Assembly (NCBI GenBank): GCA_949373095.1
Contig: CASIBY010000011.1
Coordinates: forward strand, 1-64,000
Source of the DNA: Candidatus Poseidoniaceae archaeon
GTDB lineage: Archaea > Thermoplasmatota > Poseidoniia > Poseidoniales > Poseidoniaceae
Direction of reading: 5' to 3'
DNA: 64,000 bases
Of this stretch, positions 1 to 8,959 are shown one piece after another. How positions within the stretch are numbered: position 1 is the first letter of the stretch; the number at the start of each line of letters is the position of its first letter. Below the pieces are notes generated by a model, which saw only the letters and a list, made by a program, of their open reading frames with translations, was not told the DNA's origin and searched no databases. A program made the translations under genes and the position numbers.

Positions 1-2
1 TC

Positions 3-1339
3 GCCAATAAAATTGCCGACGGCCAGACGAAGGTTGGGATCATTGGTTTGGGATATGTTGGCCTACCAACAGCAATTGGTTTCCATGATGCAGGCTTTGA
101 AGTATGGGGCGTCGATGTTTCACAGCGAACCGTCGACATGGTGCTGGCTGGAAAAAACCCCACTGGTGACCCTGACGTTGACGATATCGTGCCCTGCTCC
201 CGGAACAGAACGATGGAACATCACCACTTCAACTGCTGAAGCCGTCCCGCACTGCGACGTCGTTTTGGTCACGGTTCCAACTCCCATCACCCACGATCTC
301 AAACCCGATTTGTCGTACGTCGAAGCAGCCGGGCGCGCTGTGTTCGAGTCCAGTCAAAAAGGGCTCAAACACCATTGTAGTACTCGAATCAACGGTTTAT
401 CCTGGCGTCACCGCACAAACATGGTTGCCGATCATTGAGGAATTGGGTCTTGTCATTGGAGAAGACCTTGAAATTGCATATTGTCCTGAACGGTTCAATC
501 CAGGCGATGCCGCACACGGCGTTCGTTCCGTCGCTCGCGTCATCGGCTGTTCAAACCCTGATGTTGGCGAGTCACTGGTTGCACTCTATCAGAAGTTGAC
601 TTCAGAAGACGTCCGCTATGTCGGCAAACTCGAAGTCGCCGAGGCTGCAAAGGTCATCGAAAACGTCCAACGGGACATCAACATCGCTCTTGTGAATGAA
701 CTTGCCCGCATTTTCCCCGCCCTCGATGTAGACGTCGAAGACGTACTTTCTGCAGCAGCTACCAAATGGAATTTTCACCGCTATACTCCAGGAGTTGGCG
801 TCGGAGGGCACTGCATTCCCGTTGACCCGTATTACATGATTCAACGGGCAGCCGATGTAGGCGTTCCCGCAGGCTTGATTACCGCAGCACGAGCCGTCAA
901 TCGGTCCATGCCGAACCACGTTGCTCAAGTCCTGATTGACATCCTATGGAAAGCAGGGTTGTCTGCAGAGAGCACAAAAGTCCTGTTCCTCGGATGGTCG
1001 TACAAGGCCGAAGTGGGCGACCCGCGTGAAACGCCTGCTGAGCCGTTGGCTGAAGCACTTCAAAACCGAGGCATTCAGGTCGGCGTGTTTGACCCCCACC
1101 TCAGCGAGGAGAGCCTTCCCGATTCAGTCGAGTACATTGGAGATATCAACGATGCAAAAGGCTTCAATCTCGCTGTTCTTGTCACGGCCCACAAAGTGTG
1201 TGTTGAACTTGATTGGAGCGCTTTGGCTTCGAATATGAACACTGCAATCTTGTACGATGGAAGGCGCGTGCTTGACCTTGAAGCCGTTGGAGCACAAGGT
1301 TGGGAAGTTTACGCAGTAGGTCGCCCGCTACAGCCATAG
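3..1339 (+). CDS. UDP-sugar (UDP-ManNAc/UDP-GlcNAc type) 6-dehydrogenase, 5' truncated, two frameshifts
   Basis: NAD-dependent nucleotide-sugar dehydrogenase that oxidises C6 of a UDP-hexosamine to a uronic acid for surface glycans. The reading is open at the window edge in frame 3, with the Rossmann start KVGIIGLGYVGLP. It moves to frame 1 near 190-215 and to frame 2 near 356-362, after which it runs intact to 1339. At the second site, removing one G from a GGG run at 360-362 restores a continuous family-like sequence. The central domain has ENVQRDINIALVNELA and the catalytic-Cys motif GVGVGGHCIPVDPYY. The C-terminal domain has the usual GWSYKAEVGDPRETP. The helix motif resembles WecC-type enzymes more than UDP-glucose dehydrogenase. 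It precedes a glycosyltransferase, consistent with a glycan cluster. Exact substrate unknown. Confidence 0.85.
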
Positions 1340-1398
1340 GGTGCGCTATATCTGCCACTGCAAGAAGCGCAACCAAACGCCCCGGGTTAGATTAATGA

Positions 1399-3211
1399 AT
1401 GGATTTGTTAGAGATGAGGGTCAAAAAGAGGTCCATTCTTACTGACATTTATCTTCATTTTCTCAACCTTTCCCGATTTATCCTCCTTCCGTTATATCAT
1501 AAACATCGCAAAATTATCCGTATTTCTATGAAACGGCCTACAAGATTGAATTCTATTAAAAATATGTCCTCGCTTATACTGAAATATTCACAAAAAAACC
1601 GCATATCAATGGGAATTATTGTTTGATGAATTTAAAAGGGAAATTATCCAATTTGGGAAAGATTGGTATGTTTGTTCTTGATGAGGGCATCCAAAAAAAA
1701 TCTACTATATGCGCTTGTTCGTGCGAATTACAACCCTCATAAAGGATTCAATGACCGCTTTCTTGATGCCATATTTGTAGAGGAATACGACCACCGAATC
1801 GCTAGATTCTTGATCATCAAAAGCCTACATCTTGGAGACTATGAACGAGCAAATATGTTGCTGAACCCCCTCCCGGTTGATCCTTGGACACAATATAATC
1901 ATCTTAAACTAAAAAGAAGGGTGGCCGCAAAAATTTTCAGTAACTCAATATACAAATCACTATTTCGGAAAAGAGACACTTTACTCTCATCAAATTCACC
2001 ACCTCATCACTTTCATATGACCTCGGATGAGAGCACAGACCTTTTTGTGATTGGCCAGTTGGAAGGTGAGATCCCCTCTTTCTACAATGAAGTTCTAGTA
2101 TCTTATTCATATTATGACTCCAAAGGTGAGTTGATTGAAAGTTTTCCCAATGAGCCCAAAAAGGGCGTATCCAAATCAAAAACCATAGGATATTATTCCT
2201 ATTTGCGAAACAGATGAAGATGGTTTTTTCTTTCTAATTACAACCCTCCCAGAAGGGTGTAAATATGTCCATCTCGAATTCAAGAATTGGAGGAATCCAG
2301 ATGACCGTATAAACTCATATAGCGACAATGCTATACTCTTGATTTTTACTAAAGAGACATGTAGGGATGTTGCTGATGAATTCGCTTGAGCACTCTTCCA
2401 GGTGGTATGAAGGAGTAAATTGGGACAATTATAGGATAGAAGTCTATACAAAAATATCCCGTGTTTTGGCGAACAGATTGTCTATGGACACGGGCTCCCT
2501 CTGGCTTATGGATGCAGTAAGAGCAGAGCAAAGTCATTCAAATGAAAACCGTGGTTTACTTGGAAAAACTCGCTAAGGTTGCTACTGGAATGAGTATTAC
2601 TCTATCAGTGGCCGGATAATCGCGATTCCATTTTTGACCGATTAAATGCATTGTTTGAATTAGAATCATACAGTAACCTGCCGTTGCTGCTCAACGAAAT
2701 GATGAGTGTTGGAGTTCAGCATTCAACGCGTGAGAACGCCCAAAATATGTTGCAATATGCGAATAAATTGTTGCTTGAAAGTTCCAACAAGGATATTGAC
2801 GTGTTGTTGATCAAGTCATCTCTTGAGCTAAAAATGGGAGACATTCAAAAATCATATAATACACTAGAGGGATATAACCATGAATCAAGGGTGAGGCGTA
2901 AGTTAGAAGTCATCTCTGAACAACTCGACCTTTTGAAAAATGAACCGAATTTCAATCATCCACAAATTAAGCCGTACAAACCAACATCTTCTATTGCTTA
3001 TTTGCTACACAATAGTTTACCGTATCACAGCGGAGGTTACGCTTGTAGGAGTCATGGATTGCTCTCTAATCTAATTGTTCATGGCGTCGACATAAAGCCG
3101 TTAACCAGGCACTGTTACCCTTGGGATTTCAAAGGATTTGAAAATGCCAAAACCCTAGAAAGCGAATTTGTATCAGCGCGTTCAATACTATCGGAGCCAA
3201 AATACAGGTGA
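1399..3211 (+). pseudogene. N-terminal part of a large glycosyltransferase, broken by several frameshifts
   Basis: No single frame is open here, yet consecutive frames carry protein-like sequence: 1663-2217 (frame 1), about 2195-2388 (frame 2), 2367-2576 (frame 3), 2542-2617 (frame 1) and 2594-3211 (frame 2). The last piece contains AYLLHNSLPYHSGGYACRSH and GVDIKPLTRHCYPW, the start of a GT4 donor/acceptor domain, and leads directly into the GT4 domain at 3168-4208. At least five one-base shifts lie between about 2190 and 3210. The stretch 1399-1660 has no convincing frame. The region is visibly richer in A+T than the rest of the window. Either a low-quality sequence stretch or a decayed acquired gene; the conserved frames favour sequence error. 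Confidence 0.5.
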
Positions 3212-4208
3212 ATCTCTCTCAAAAAATGGGTTGAAATCCTACTTGAATTATTATGTAAAGGCTGTGATGGAATTCTCTAATAAACACTCCATTGGACTCA
3301 TTCACGCCGCGTCAAATTATCGTAATGGAGTGGCGGCGGTTTTTGCAGCGAGATCCCTAAATGTGCCATCAATTTATGAGGTCCGAGGTTTTTGGGAGAT
3401 CACCCGAATTTCCAGGGAACCAGAGTGGAAACATTCCGAACATTTCCAATTGCAAGTTAAAATGGAAACACTGGCTTGCAAATATTCAGATCATGTCATC
3501 ACTCTCAATGAAAGTATGAAGAATGAACTCGTTACAAGAGGCATTCAACCTGAAAAGATCACAATTATTCAAAATGGAGTTGATACTGAGGTGTTTTCAC
3601 CGCTTGACCCCAACGAACGTCTTCTTGACTCCCTAAACTTACACAAGAAATTTTTGATTGGATATATCGGTTCAATTGTTGATTATGAAGGTCTTGATAT
3701 TTTGCTAGAAGCAATGGGTCTTCTTAGAAATAAACACCCAAATATTCACGCTCTTATTGTTGGAGATGGTACGGAAATGGAAAATTTGATTTCAAGGGTT
3801 TCATATTTAAATCTTCAAGAGAGCGTTACTTTCACTGGGCGAGTGCCCCATGAATCGGTAAACGACTACTACTCAATTATCGATGTAATGGTTTTCCCCC
3901 GAAGAGGACTTCCTGTGACCGAACTTGTAACTCCTTTGAAGCCTTTTGAGGCGATGGCAATGGGCAAATGTGTGATTTGTTCTGACGTAAATGCACTTAA
4001 AGAATTCATCATAAATGGTAACAACGGGGTATTATTTGAGAAGGATAATGTTGTTGACCTCGCCGGAAAAATGGATGAAGTGATAAGATCTAATTCAGCG
4101 AAGAAAATCGGGATCGATGCAAGAGAATGGGTTTTGGAGCACAGGGATTGGTCAAAAATAAGTGGAGATCTGAAGCGGCTATATGAACGGATTATGTTGG
4201 CACACTAA
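3168..4208 (+). CDS. Glycosyltransferase family 4, C-terminal catalytic part
   Basis: Retaining GT-B fold glycosyltransferase, probably adding a sugar to a surface polysaccharide or S-layer glycan. The visible sequence has the end of the N-terminal Rossmann domain (LIHAASNYRNGVAAVFAARS, IYEVRGFWE) and the family hinge IIQNGVDTEVFSP. The sugar-nucleotide domain follows: IGYIGSIVDYEGLDILLEA, ALIVGDGTE, and a divergent E-x7-E-like element around LKPFEAMAMGKCVICSD. The true start lies upstream: frame-2 sequence ending near 3205 continues into this frame, so the first residues of this open frame are artefactual. AT-rich composition and clustering with a UDP-sugar dehydrogenase suggest a laterally acquired glycan island. 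Acceptor unknown. Confidence 0.8.
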   Translation: MYQRVQYYRSQNTGESLSKNGLKSYLNYYVKAVMEFSNKHSIGLIHAASNYRNGVAAVFAARSLNVPSIYEVRGFWEITRISREPEWKHSEHFQLQVKMETLACKYSDHVITLNESMKNELVTRGIQPEKITIIQNGVDTEVFSPLDPNERLLDSLNLHKKFLIGYIGSIVDYEGLDILLEAMGLLRNKHPNIHALIVGDGTEMENLISRVSYLNLQESVTFTGRVPHESVNDYYSIIDVMVFPRRGLPVTELVTPLKPFEAMAMGKCVICSDVNALKEFIINGNNGVLFEKDNVVDLAGKMDEVIRSNSAKKIGIDAREWVLEHRDWSKISGDLKRLYERIMLAH

Positions 4209-4299
4209 CAATAATCAATTACCAAATATTTTGATGAGAATTACATCTTCTGCTCATGCGCAGATTCAAAGAAGAGGTGACGCCACGAGGGGTTGAGGC

Positions 4300-4623
4300 G
4301 TGGACATGGTCGGGACCGAATGGATTGAAGCAGAAGTGCTCAAAGCAGTTCCAGACGCCGTTGTTGAAGTCATTGACTTGCACCGCTCAGGCGACCATTT
4401 CCACGTGCGCATCATATCCCCTTCGTTTGATGGAATGCGCCCGCTCCAACGGCAAAAGCAAGTTCTTGCCGTTATGAAAGAACATATCCCACATCCAATT
4501 CACGCACTTGACCTCAAGTGCATGACGCCAGCCCAAGCAGAAACTGCAGGGGATACAGCGTTTGACCCCCACGGTGGAGGCCAAGGGGTACACATACGAC
4601 GCCTCCAAAACAACAAGGATTGA
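4300..4623 (+). CDS. BolA family protein
   Basis: Small BolA/IbaG-like protein of about 107 residues that in other organisms binds monothiol glutaredoxins through a shared [2Fe-2S] cluster and takes part in iron-sulfur trafficking. The core reads VEVIDLHRSGDHFHVRIISP, with the conserved His of the HFHV/R strand, followed by the F-x-G-x-x-P/L-x-x-R-Q helix region (FDGMRPLQRQKQVLAVM). The start is GTG at 4300 or ATG at 4306; the longer open frame from 4256 is in another frame. The stop is 5 bp before the CGFS glutaredoxin gene, which strongly supports function as a pair. Confidence 0.85.
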   Translation: MDMVGTEWIEAEVLKAVPDAVVEVIDLHRSGDHFHVRIISPSFDGMRPLQRQKQVLAVMKEHIPHPIHALDLKCMTPAQAETAGDTAFDPHGGGQGVHIRRLQNNKD

Positions 4624-4628
4624 GAAAT

Positions 4629-4949
4629 ATGAACTGGACACCTGAAGAATTGCAAGCACTCGTCGATGAACATTCAATTGTATTGTTCATGAAAGGAAAC
4701 CCAAATGAGCCACAATGCGGTTTTTCAAACCGTGCCGCACAAGTATTGCAGCAACTTGGCGAAGATTTCGCTTCACTCAACGTGCTTAGCAGTCCAGCTG
4801 CAATTCCATCCATCTGCGCCTGGTCAGACTTCCCAACCATGCCTCAAATCTTCGTTAACGGAGAACTTATTGGCGGGTCAGACATTGCTATGGAGATGCT
4901 TCAAGACGGCAGTCTTCGCCAAATGTATGACGAAGGCCGTTCAGCTTGA
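4629..4949 (+). CDS. Monothiol glutaredoxin, CGFS type (Grx4/Grx5-like)
   Basis: About 106 residues with the CGFS active site (EPQCGFSNRAA), the upstream IVLFMKGNP motif and the glutathione-binding MPQIFVNGELIGGSDI segment. CGFS glutaredoxins coordinate a [2Fe-2S] cluster with glutathione and hand it on, often with BolA. The gene follows bolA by 5 bp and is very probably cotranscribed. ATG at 4629 is preceded by an AAGGA-like ribosome site inside the end of bolA, so I prefer it to the upstream TTG at 4620. The pair is common in bacteria and eukaryotes and rarer in archaea, so acquisition by transfer is likely. Confidence 0.9.
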   Translation: MNWTPEELQALVDEHSIVLFMKGNPNEPQCGFSNRAAQVLQQLGEDFASLNVLSSPAAIPSICAWSDFPTMPQIFVNGELIGGSDIAMEMLQDGSLRQMYDEGRSA

Positions 4950-5008
4950 GTTCTAACGAACCCTTGCACTCTACAAAGATTCATCAGCGCTTGACGTGAC
5001 CTTTACCC

Positions 5009-5263
5009 ATGGTTCGGCCATCTCGTTGGAGCGAAGAGCGAAACGCTAATCGCGAACAAGCAAATTGGATTGTAGGCTGGTTGCGGCTAAACGGGCCAGC
5101 CTCGACACCGGAGATTATCACAGCACTCAATCAAGAAGGGCGCGAAGTGCGCGCTCACATTCTTCAGCGCGCTTTGCGCAAGTCACCCTTCATTCATCAG
5201 AAGGGTCGCACAGAAGGAGAAAAAGGTCAAGTTAGCGTTTGGGAGTGGAGGGTAGAGGATTGA
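5009..5263 (+). CDS. Small winged-helix-like protein of unknown function
   Basis: An 84-residue basic protein. The middle (IVGWLRLNGPASTPEIITALNQEGREVRAHILQRAL) has the helix spacing of a small helix-turn-helix domain, and the tail VSVWEWRVED could be a wing strand. Eight basic residues flank the fold. This similarity is by eye only; no named family is recognised. It is preceded by a 59-bp gap after the glutaredoxin gene and followed by the flippase gene 50-56 bp downstream. ATG at 5009 is the only start that covers the helical part. It could be a DNA-binding regulator, but the target is unknown. Confidence 0.6.
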   Translation: MVRPSRWSEERNANREQANWIVGWLRLNGPASTPEIITALNQEGREVRAHILQRALRKSPFIHQKGRTEGEKGQVSVWEWRVED

Positions 5264-5319
5264 TACCCGCTCAGGAAAATATACGCAGGGCTTGAAAGCG
5301 ACGAACGCCAGCAGTGAAC

Positions 5320-6777
5320 ATGGGCGCTCCAGCACCACCACGTCGCCCATCAAGTGGCCGTGATGCGGGATGGCTTGTTGGAGCCGACCTGGTTGCAGTT
5401 GCTCTTGCCTTCATCGGACAAATCGTCCTCACCCATGCTTTACTCGCTGAGCATTACGGCTGGATGGTCCTCGCCATTGACCTATTTGCATCGCTCTTCC
5501 TCGTCATCGATTTAGGCCTTCCAACCCTTCTTGCAAGAGACGGTAGCCGAGCCCCAGAATTGGTTTCATCTGCAATATGGCGAATCTATCGCTTACAATT
5601 GCTGGTAAGTATCCCATTTGTGTTCGTCGCTCTTGCCCTCCATCCGGAACGCTGGATTAATCTCACTCCGCCATCCTTAATACTGATATTTGCTGGACTC
5701 ATTGCACTGGCTCACGTTGCTTCTTACGCCCCGAGAAGCGGGTTAAGAGTGCTAGGAGAGGCGCGCCTAGAAGCGGCTTCAAAAGTCGCAGAGCGTTTGG
5801 TAACCACAATTGGTTACGTGACCCTATTCTATCAGGGAAGTACCTCAGTCGTAGCATATACGGCTGTCTTCCTTGCAGGCGCAGTCGTTGGTTGGCTCCT
5901 TGCGCTGGCCTTGGTCATGTTACAGTCGCCGAGCAATTCGGAATCAAGGGATTGGACCCACCTTCACCCATCATGGGCTTCAAACAAGGCGCTCTTGTAT
6001 GCAGCCTTACCGTTTGCAATTACTCTCGGAGTTCTTCCGTATGTTGTGCGAATTGAAAAATTTATGATCGCAGGAAGTCAAGGAAGTGAGGTGGCTGCCG
6101 TTTTCCACGTCGCACAATTGGCTTGGTTGGCTGGATTGGTAGTTCCCGCAGCGATGAGGGCAGCGTTACTTCCAGTACTCGGCGCATCAAGGGATGATGA
6201 GTTACGATATCATCAAGAAATGGAAAAAGCGGCTGACATGTCTTTTGGATTGCTGCCGTTTGGGCTCTTCGGTGGGGCGTTTTTAGTAGCTGTTTTTGCC
6301 CCGATAGCGTTTCCGTCAGAGTATCTGGATTCCACATATGGTGCATCGGCGGTCGACCTGTTCTATGTGCTGCTGTTTGGATGGGCAATGACGCTAATGG
6401 CTACACCAACATACACTGCTTTGATGGCCGGGGCGAACTCATGGCGTTTCACTCAATTTATCGTCGTAGTTCTGGCGGTTGCCGTTATTCTAGGGGCATT
6501 GTTCATTCTTGCCCTCCCATCAAATTCAACTCAACGGCTTTACGGCGCCGCCATCGCAAGCAGCATGACTGCTGCCTTCCTTCTTCTGTTTTCGTGGGCG
6601 ATGAGTGGTTCGTTCAAGGAAGTGAATCAACGGCGAGACGATTGGCTACTGATGGTCCTGTGTACGACATTTGCCGTTGTAGGTTTTGTGACCCATACGT
6701 ACTGGTGGGTCTTCGGTTTACCGTTGTTTATGTTCGTTCCACGAGGGTTGAAAGCAATTCGTTCCAAGCAAGCATGA
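5320..6777 (+). CDS. Polysaccharide flippase-like membrane protein (MATE/Wzx superfamily)
   Basis: About 485 residues with 12-14 predicted hydrophobic helices starting at residues near 20 (LVGADLVAVALAFIGQIVL). The pattern of paired helices, the early DLGLPTLLAR segment and the overall length match Wzx-type lipid-linked oligosaccharide flippases. These move glycan-lipid intermediates across the cytoplasmic membrane. The start is ATG 5320; a GTG two codons earlier at 5314 is possible. It ends convergently inside the end of a GT4 glycosyltransferase gene (about 50 bp overlap), and a second glycosyltransferase and a nucleotide-sugar dehydrogenase lie upstream. Substrate cannot be deduced. Confidence 0.75.
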   Translation: MGAPAPPRRPSSGRDAGWLVGADLVAVALAFIGQIVLTHALLAEHYGWMVLAIDLFASLFLVIDLGLPTLLARDGSRAPELVSSAIWRIYRLQLLVSIPFVFVALALHPERWINLTPPSLILIFAGLIALAHVASYAPRSGLRVLGEARLEAASKVAERLVTTIGYVTLFYQGSTSVVAYTAVFLAGAVVGWLLALALVMLQSPSNSESRDWTHLHPSWASNKALLYAALPFAITLGVLPYVVRIEKFMIAGSQGSEVAAVFHVAQLAWLAGLVVPAAMRAALLPVLGASRDDELRYHQEMEKAADMSFGLLPFGLFGGAFLVAVFAPIAFPSEYLDSTYGASAVDLFYVLLFGWAMTLMATPTYTALMAGANSWRFTQFIVVVLAVAVILGALFILALPSNSTQRLYGAAIASSMTAAFLLLFSWAMSGSFKEVNQRRDDWLLMVLCTTFAVVGFVTHTYWWVFGLPLFMFVPRGLKAIRSKQA

Positions 6778-7858
6778 CCGTTTCGTTTGAAGCAAAGGCG
6801 AGTGTTTCCTGAACAGATGCTTCCTTGGTCCATCCCTCTCGAAGTGCAGCCTCAATACCGTCAGCAAGTGCCGAAGGGGTCGCCTCACACACCCACGCCT
6901 CGGGCAGATAGGTTGCGACTTCACCAACATCTACGCTGACAACAGGAGTTCCACAGAGCAGAGATTCTCTCGCAACTAAGGGGCCAGCCTCTCTTTTTGA
7001 AGTGATTAACGTAACATCAGCAACCATCATTCGGTCGTGAACGATGTTACGAGGTTGTTGTTTGAGATGCGTAACCCCAACGACCCATCCGCGATGTTCC
7101 ATTTCCTCTCCGGTTTCTAAAGCGAGTAGGTGCTGTTTTTCAGGGCGGCGAGGGTCGGCTGGAAACAGAATATCCAACGCATCCTTTCGCCATCGACCTC
7201 GCCAGGAACGCAATTCTCGAGCCCAATCTCGCCCGATTTCAGTTGAACAAGGTACGGTCCGGAGTTCCCGTGGCGGTGATAAAAGACCGGCTGCAACATC
7301 ATGCAGTCGCTCAGTAGCACATACGAGGGCATCACACCCAGCAACGGCACGCCGCACATGTTTTCCAATACTTTTGTCGTGCAAAGCAACATCAAAGTCG
7401 TAGCCATGAACCACGCCGGTCCAAGGAATATTCCAACGCTCAGCCAACCGCTCGGCGAGAACACCTGCGGGCCACAAGGTGTGACATACGATTGCGTCAG
7501 GTCGCCATTCACCCAAAAAGCGCTCGACACTCTTGGCTTTGCGCCCTAAATTCCAGCGAGTTAGTGACGGATAGGGATGGTTAGGCAAGGCAAAGAAGCG
7601 GGGAGCAAAAATTGCCTGTTCATTGCGTATCCAAGTACGTGGAGCCTTCGAGACTCCGGCAAGTGTTGAACGACGCGCTTCTGTGAATTTTGGCATCCAC
7701 GGCAGCGGATTGATAACTCGGACTTCATGTCCGGCTTCTCGTAGCAACTTAACATGGTCTTCAACAAAGACACCCCTGCTCACATTTGTAGGCAAGGGGT
7801 AGAGCAAGGTCACGACAAGCAACTTGATGTTGACCCCTCCATCATTGCAATGCGTCAT
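6728..7858 (-). CDS. Glycosyltransferase family 4
   Basis: A 376-residue GT-B glycosyltransferase. The N-terminal domain starts with LLVVTLLYPLPTNVSRGVFVEDHVKLL..GHEV, typical of GT4. HGYDFDVALHD and the ALVCATERLHDVAAG segment close the first domain. The second domain has DILFPADPRRPEKQHLLAL (the family GRL-x-x-x-K loop replaced by a PADPRRPEKQ motif) and ESLLCGTPVVSVDVGEVATYL near the C-terminus. It acts at the cytosolic membrane face in glycan assembly. The start is uncertain: ATG 7858 overlaps the end of rpe by 17 bp, and a GTG about 24 bp inside is equally plausible. It overlaps the flippase gene tail to tail. Confidence 0.82.
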   Translation of the reverse strand: MTHCNDGGVNIKLLVVTLLYPLPTNVSRGVFVEDHVKLLREAGHEVRVINPLPWMPKFTEARRSTLAGVSKAPRTWIRNEQAIFAPRFFALPNHPYPSLTRWNLGRKAKSVERFLGEWRPDAIVCHTLWPAGVLAERLAERWNIPWTGVVHGYDFDVALHDKSIGKHVRRAVAGCDALVCATERLHDVAAGLLSPPRELRTVPCSTEIGRDWARELRSWRGRWRKDALDILFPADPRRPEKQHLLALETGEEMEHRGWVVGVTHLKQQPRNIVHDRMMVADVTLITSKREAGPLVARESLLCGTPVVSVDVGEVATYLPEAWVCEATPSALADGIEAALREGWTKEASVQETLAFASNETVMLAWNELLSTLVERT

Positions 7859-8513
7859 GGATGATGGCGAGGTTATCTGCCACGTTTGCTTTTTGATTAA
7901 AGAGGCCCGAGCCCACTACACAGTTGGTAACTCCCCATTCGCGGAGCATAGCGATGTTGTGTGCTTTCACGCCACCATCCACTTGAATTTGGACGGGGCG
8001 GCCTCCCGAAGCCACTTGCGCCTTGATGGCCTTTGACAGGGTACGAATTTTCTTTTCTACACTGGGAATGAACGACTGGCCCCCAAACCCTGGATTAACA
8101 CTCATGACGAGTACCATGTCCAGTTCTTCAAGCACTTCCAGTGCTGCTTCGACAGGTGTTCCCGGATTGAGAACAACGCCTACAGTAGCGCCCGCTTCTC
8201 GGATTGCAGTAACGGCTCGGTGCAGGTGAGTGACGGCTTCAACATGGATGGAAAGATGATTGCACCCAGCATCGATGTATTGCTGATACGACTCTTCGGC
8301 GTTTTCAATCATCAAATGAGCGTCGAAAATGGCATCGGGTCCGACTGCCTTTCGAAGGGAGCGAATGACCGGTGGGCCGAAGGTGAGGTTGGGGACGAAA
8401 TTCCCATCCATGACGTCAAGATGCAGCCAATTTAGGCCTGCATCAAGGGCTTCGGTACAATCTCCAGCAAGTGCGGATAAGTTAGCCGTGAGTACACTTG
8501 GTGCAATGATCAT
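7842..8513 (-). CDS. rpe: Ribulose-phosphate 3-epimerase
   Basis: A 223-residue TIM-barrel enzyme interconverting ribulose 5-phosphate and xylulose 5-phosphate in the non-oxidative pentose pathway. All signatures are present: IIAPSVLTANLSAL at the N-terminus, the metal-site LHLDVMDGNFVPNLTFGPPVI, DAHLMIENAEE, VLVMSVNPGFGGQSFIPSV and IQVDGGVKAHNI with the catalytic Asp. Length is normal. The gene is transcribed just ahead of the GT4 gene and overlaps it, so they may share a transcript. It is divergent from the thioredoxin gene across about 115 bp. Confidence 0.96.
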   Translation of the reverse strand: MIIAPSVLTANLSALAGDCTEALDAGLNWLHLDVMDGNFVPNLTFGPPVIRSLRKAVGPDAIFDAHLMIENAEESYQQYIDAGCNHLSIHVEAVTHLHRAVTAIREAGATVGVVLNPGTPVEAALEVLEELDMVLVMSVNPGFGGQSFIPSVEKKIRTLSKAIKAQVASGGRPVQIQVDGGVKAHNIAMLREWGVTNCVVGSGLFNQKANVADNLAIIHDALQ

Positions 8514-8629
8514 GGTATCCCTTAACGCAATCCAAGAGGCCGTGTCTCATGAGGCTTGCTCCCTTTCCGCCCATCTGGAACAGTCCAAAGACTCATAATG
8601 GGTCTTCTCAACGGCGTTTTGGTGAGTCA

Positions 8630-8959
8630 ATGGGTGAAGTAAGGAACGTTACCGATAGCGAATATGATGCAGCAGTGAGCGACAGCGAATGGGTCATTGT
8701 TGACTTTTGGGCGCCTTGGTGCAGCCCATGTAAGGCCATTGCCCCCGTACTTCAGGCTGTATCCGAAGAGCGCGACATCCTCGTCGCTAAAGTAGACACA
8801 GATTCTAATTCCGCCACAGCAGGCCGTCTCGGAGTCCGAAGCATCCCTGCACTTTTCATGTACCGAAATGGAACCATTGTCGGTCAAAAAACCGGCGCTA
8901 TGCCCAAGCCTGCTCTCCTCAAGTGGATTGACGAGCTTATGTCGGCTGACGACTTTTAA
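8630..8959 (+). CDS. Thioredoxin-like protein (WCSPC active site)
   Basis: About 109 residues with a complete thioredoxin fold: VIVDFWAPWCSPCKAIAPVLQ, the cis-Pro loop VRSIPALFMYRNG, and a C-terminal helix. It would reduce disulfides in cytosolic proteins. The active site is WCSPC where most thioredoxins have WCGPC, which may shift the redox potential. I start at ATG 8630 (MGEVRNV); the open frame back to 8549 adds a 27-residue extension with no thioredoxin similarity. It ends one base before the convergently read HTH-ATPase gene at 8960. Confidence 0.9.
   Translation: MGEVRNVTDSEYDAAVSDSEWVIVDFWAPWCSPCKAIAPVLQAVSEERDILVAKVDTDSNSATAGRLGVRSIPALFMYRNGTIVGQKTGAMPKPALLKWIDELMSADDF

Noticed and set aside
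8549-8629. 27-residue N-terminal extension of thioredoxin
   Set aside because: No signal peptide or family match, and a good ATG at 8630 begins the thioredoxin fold.
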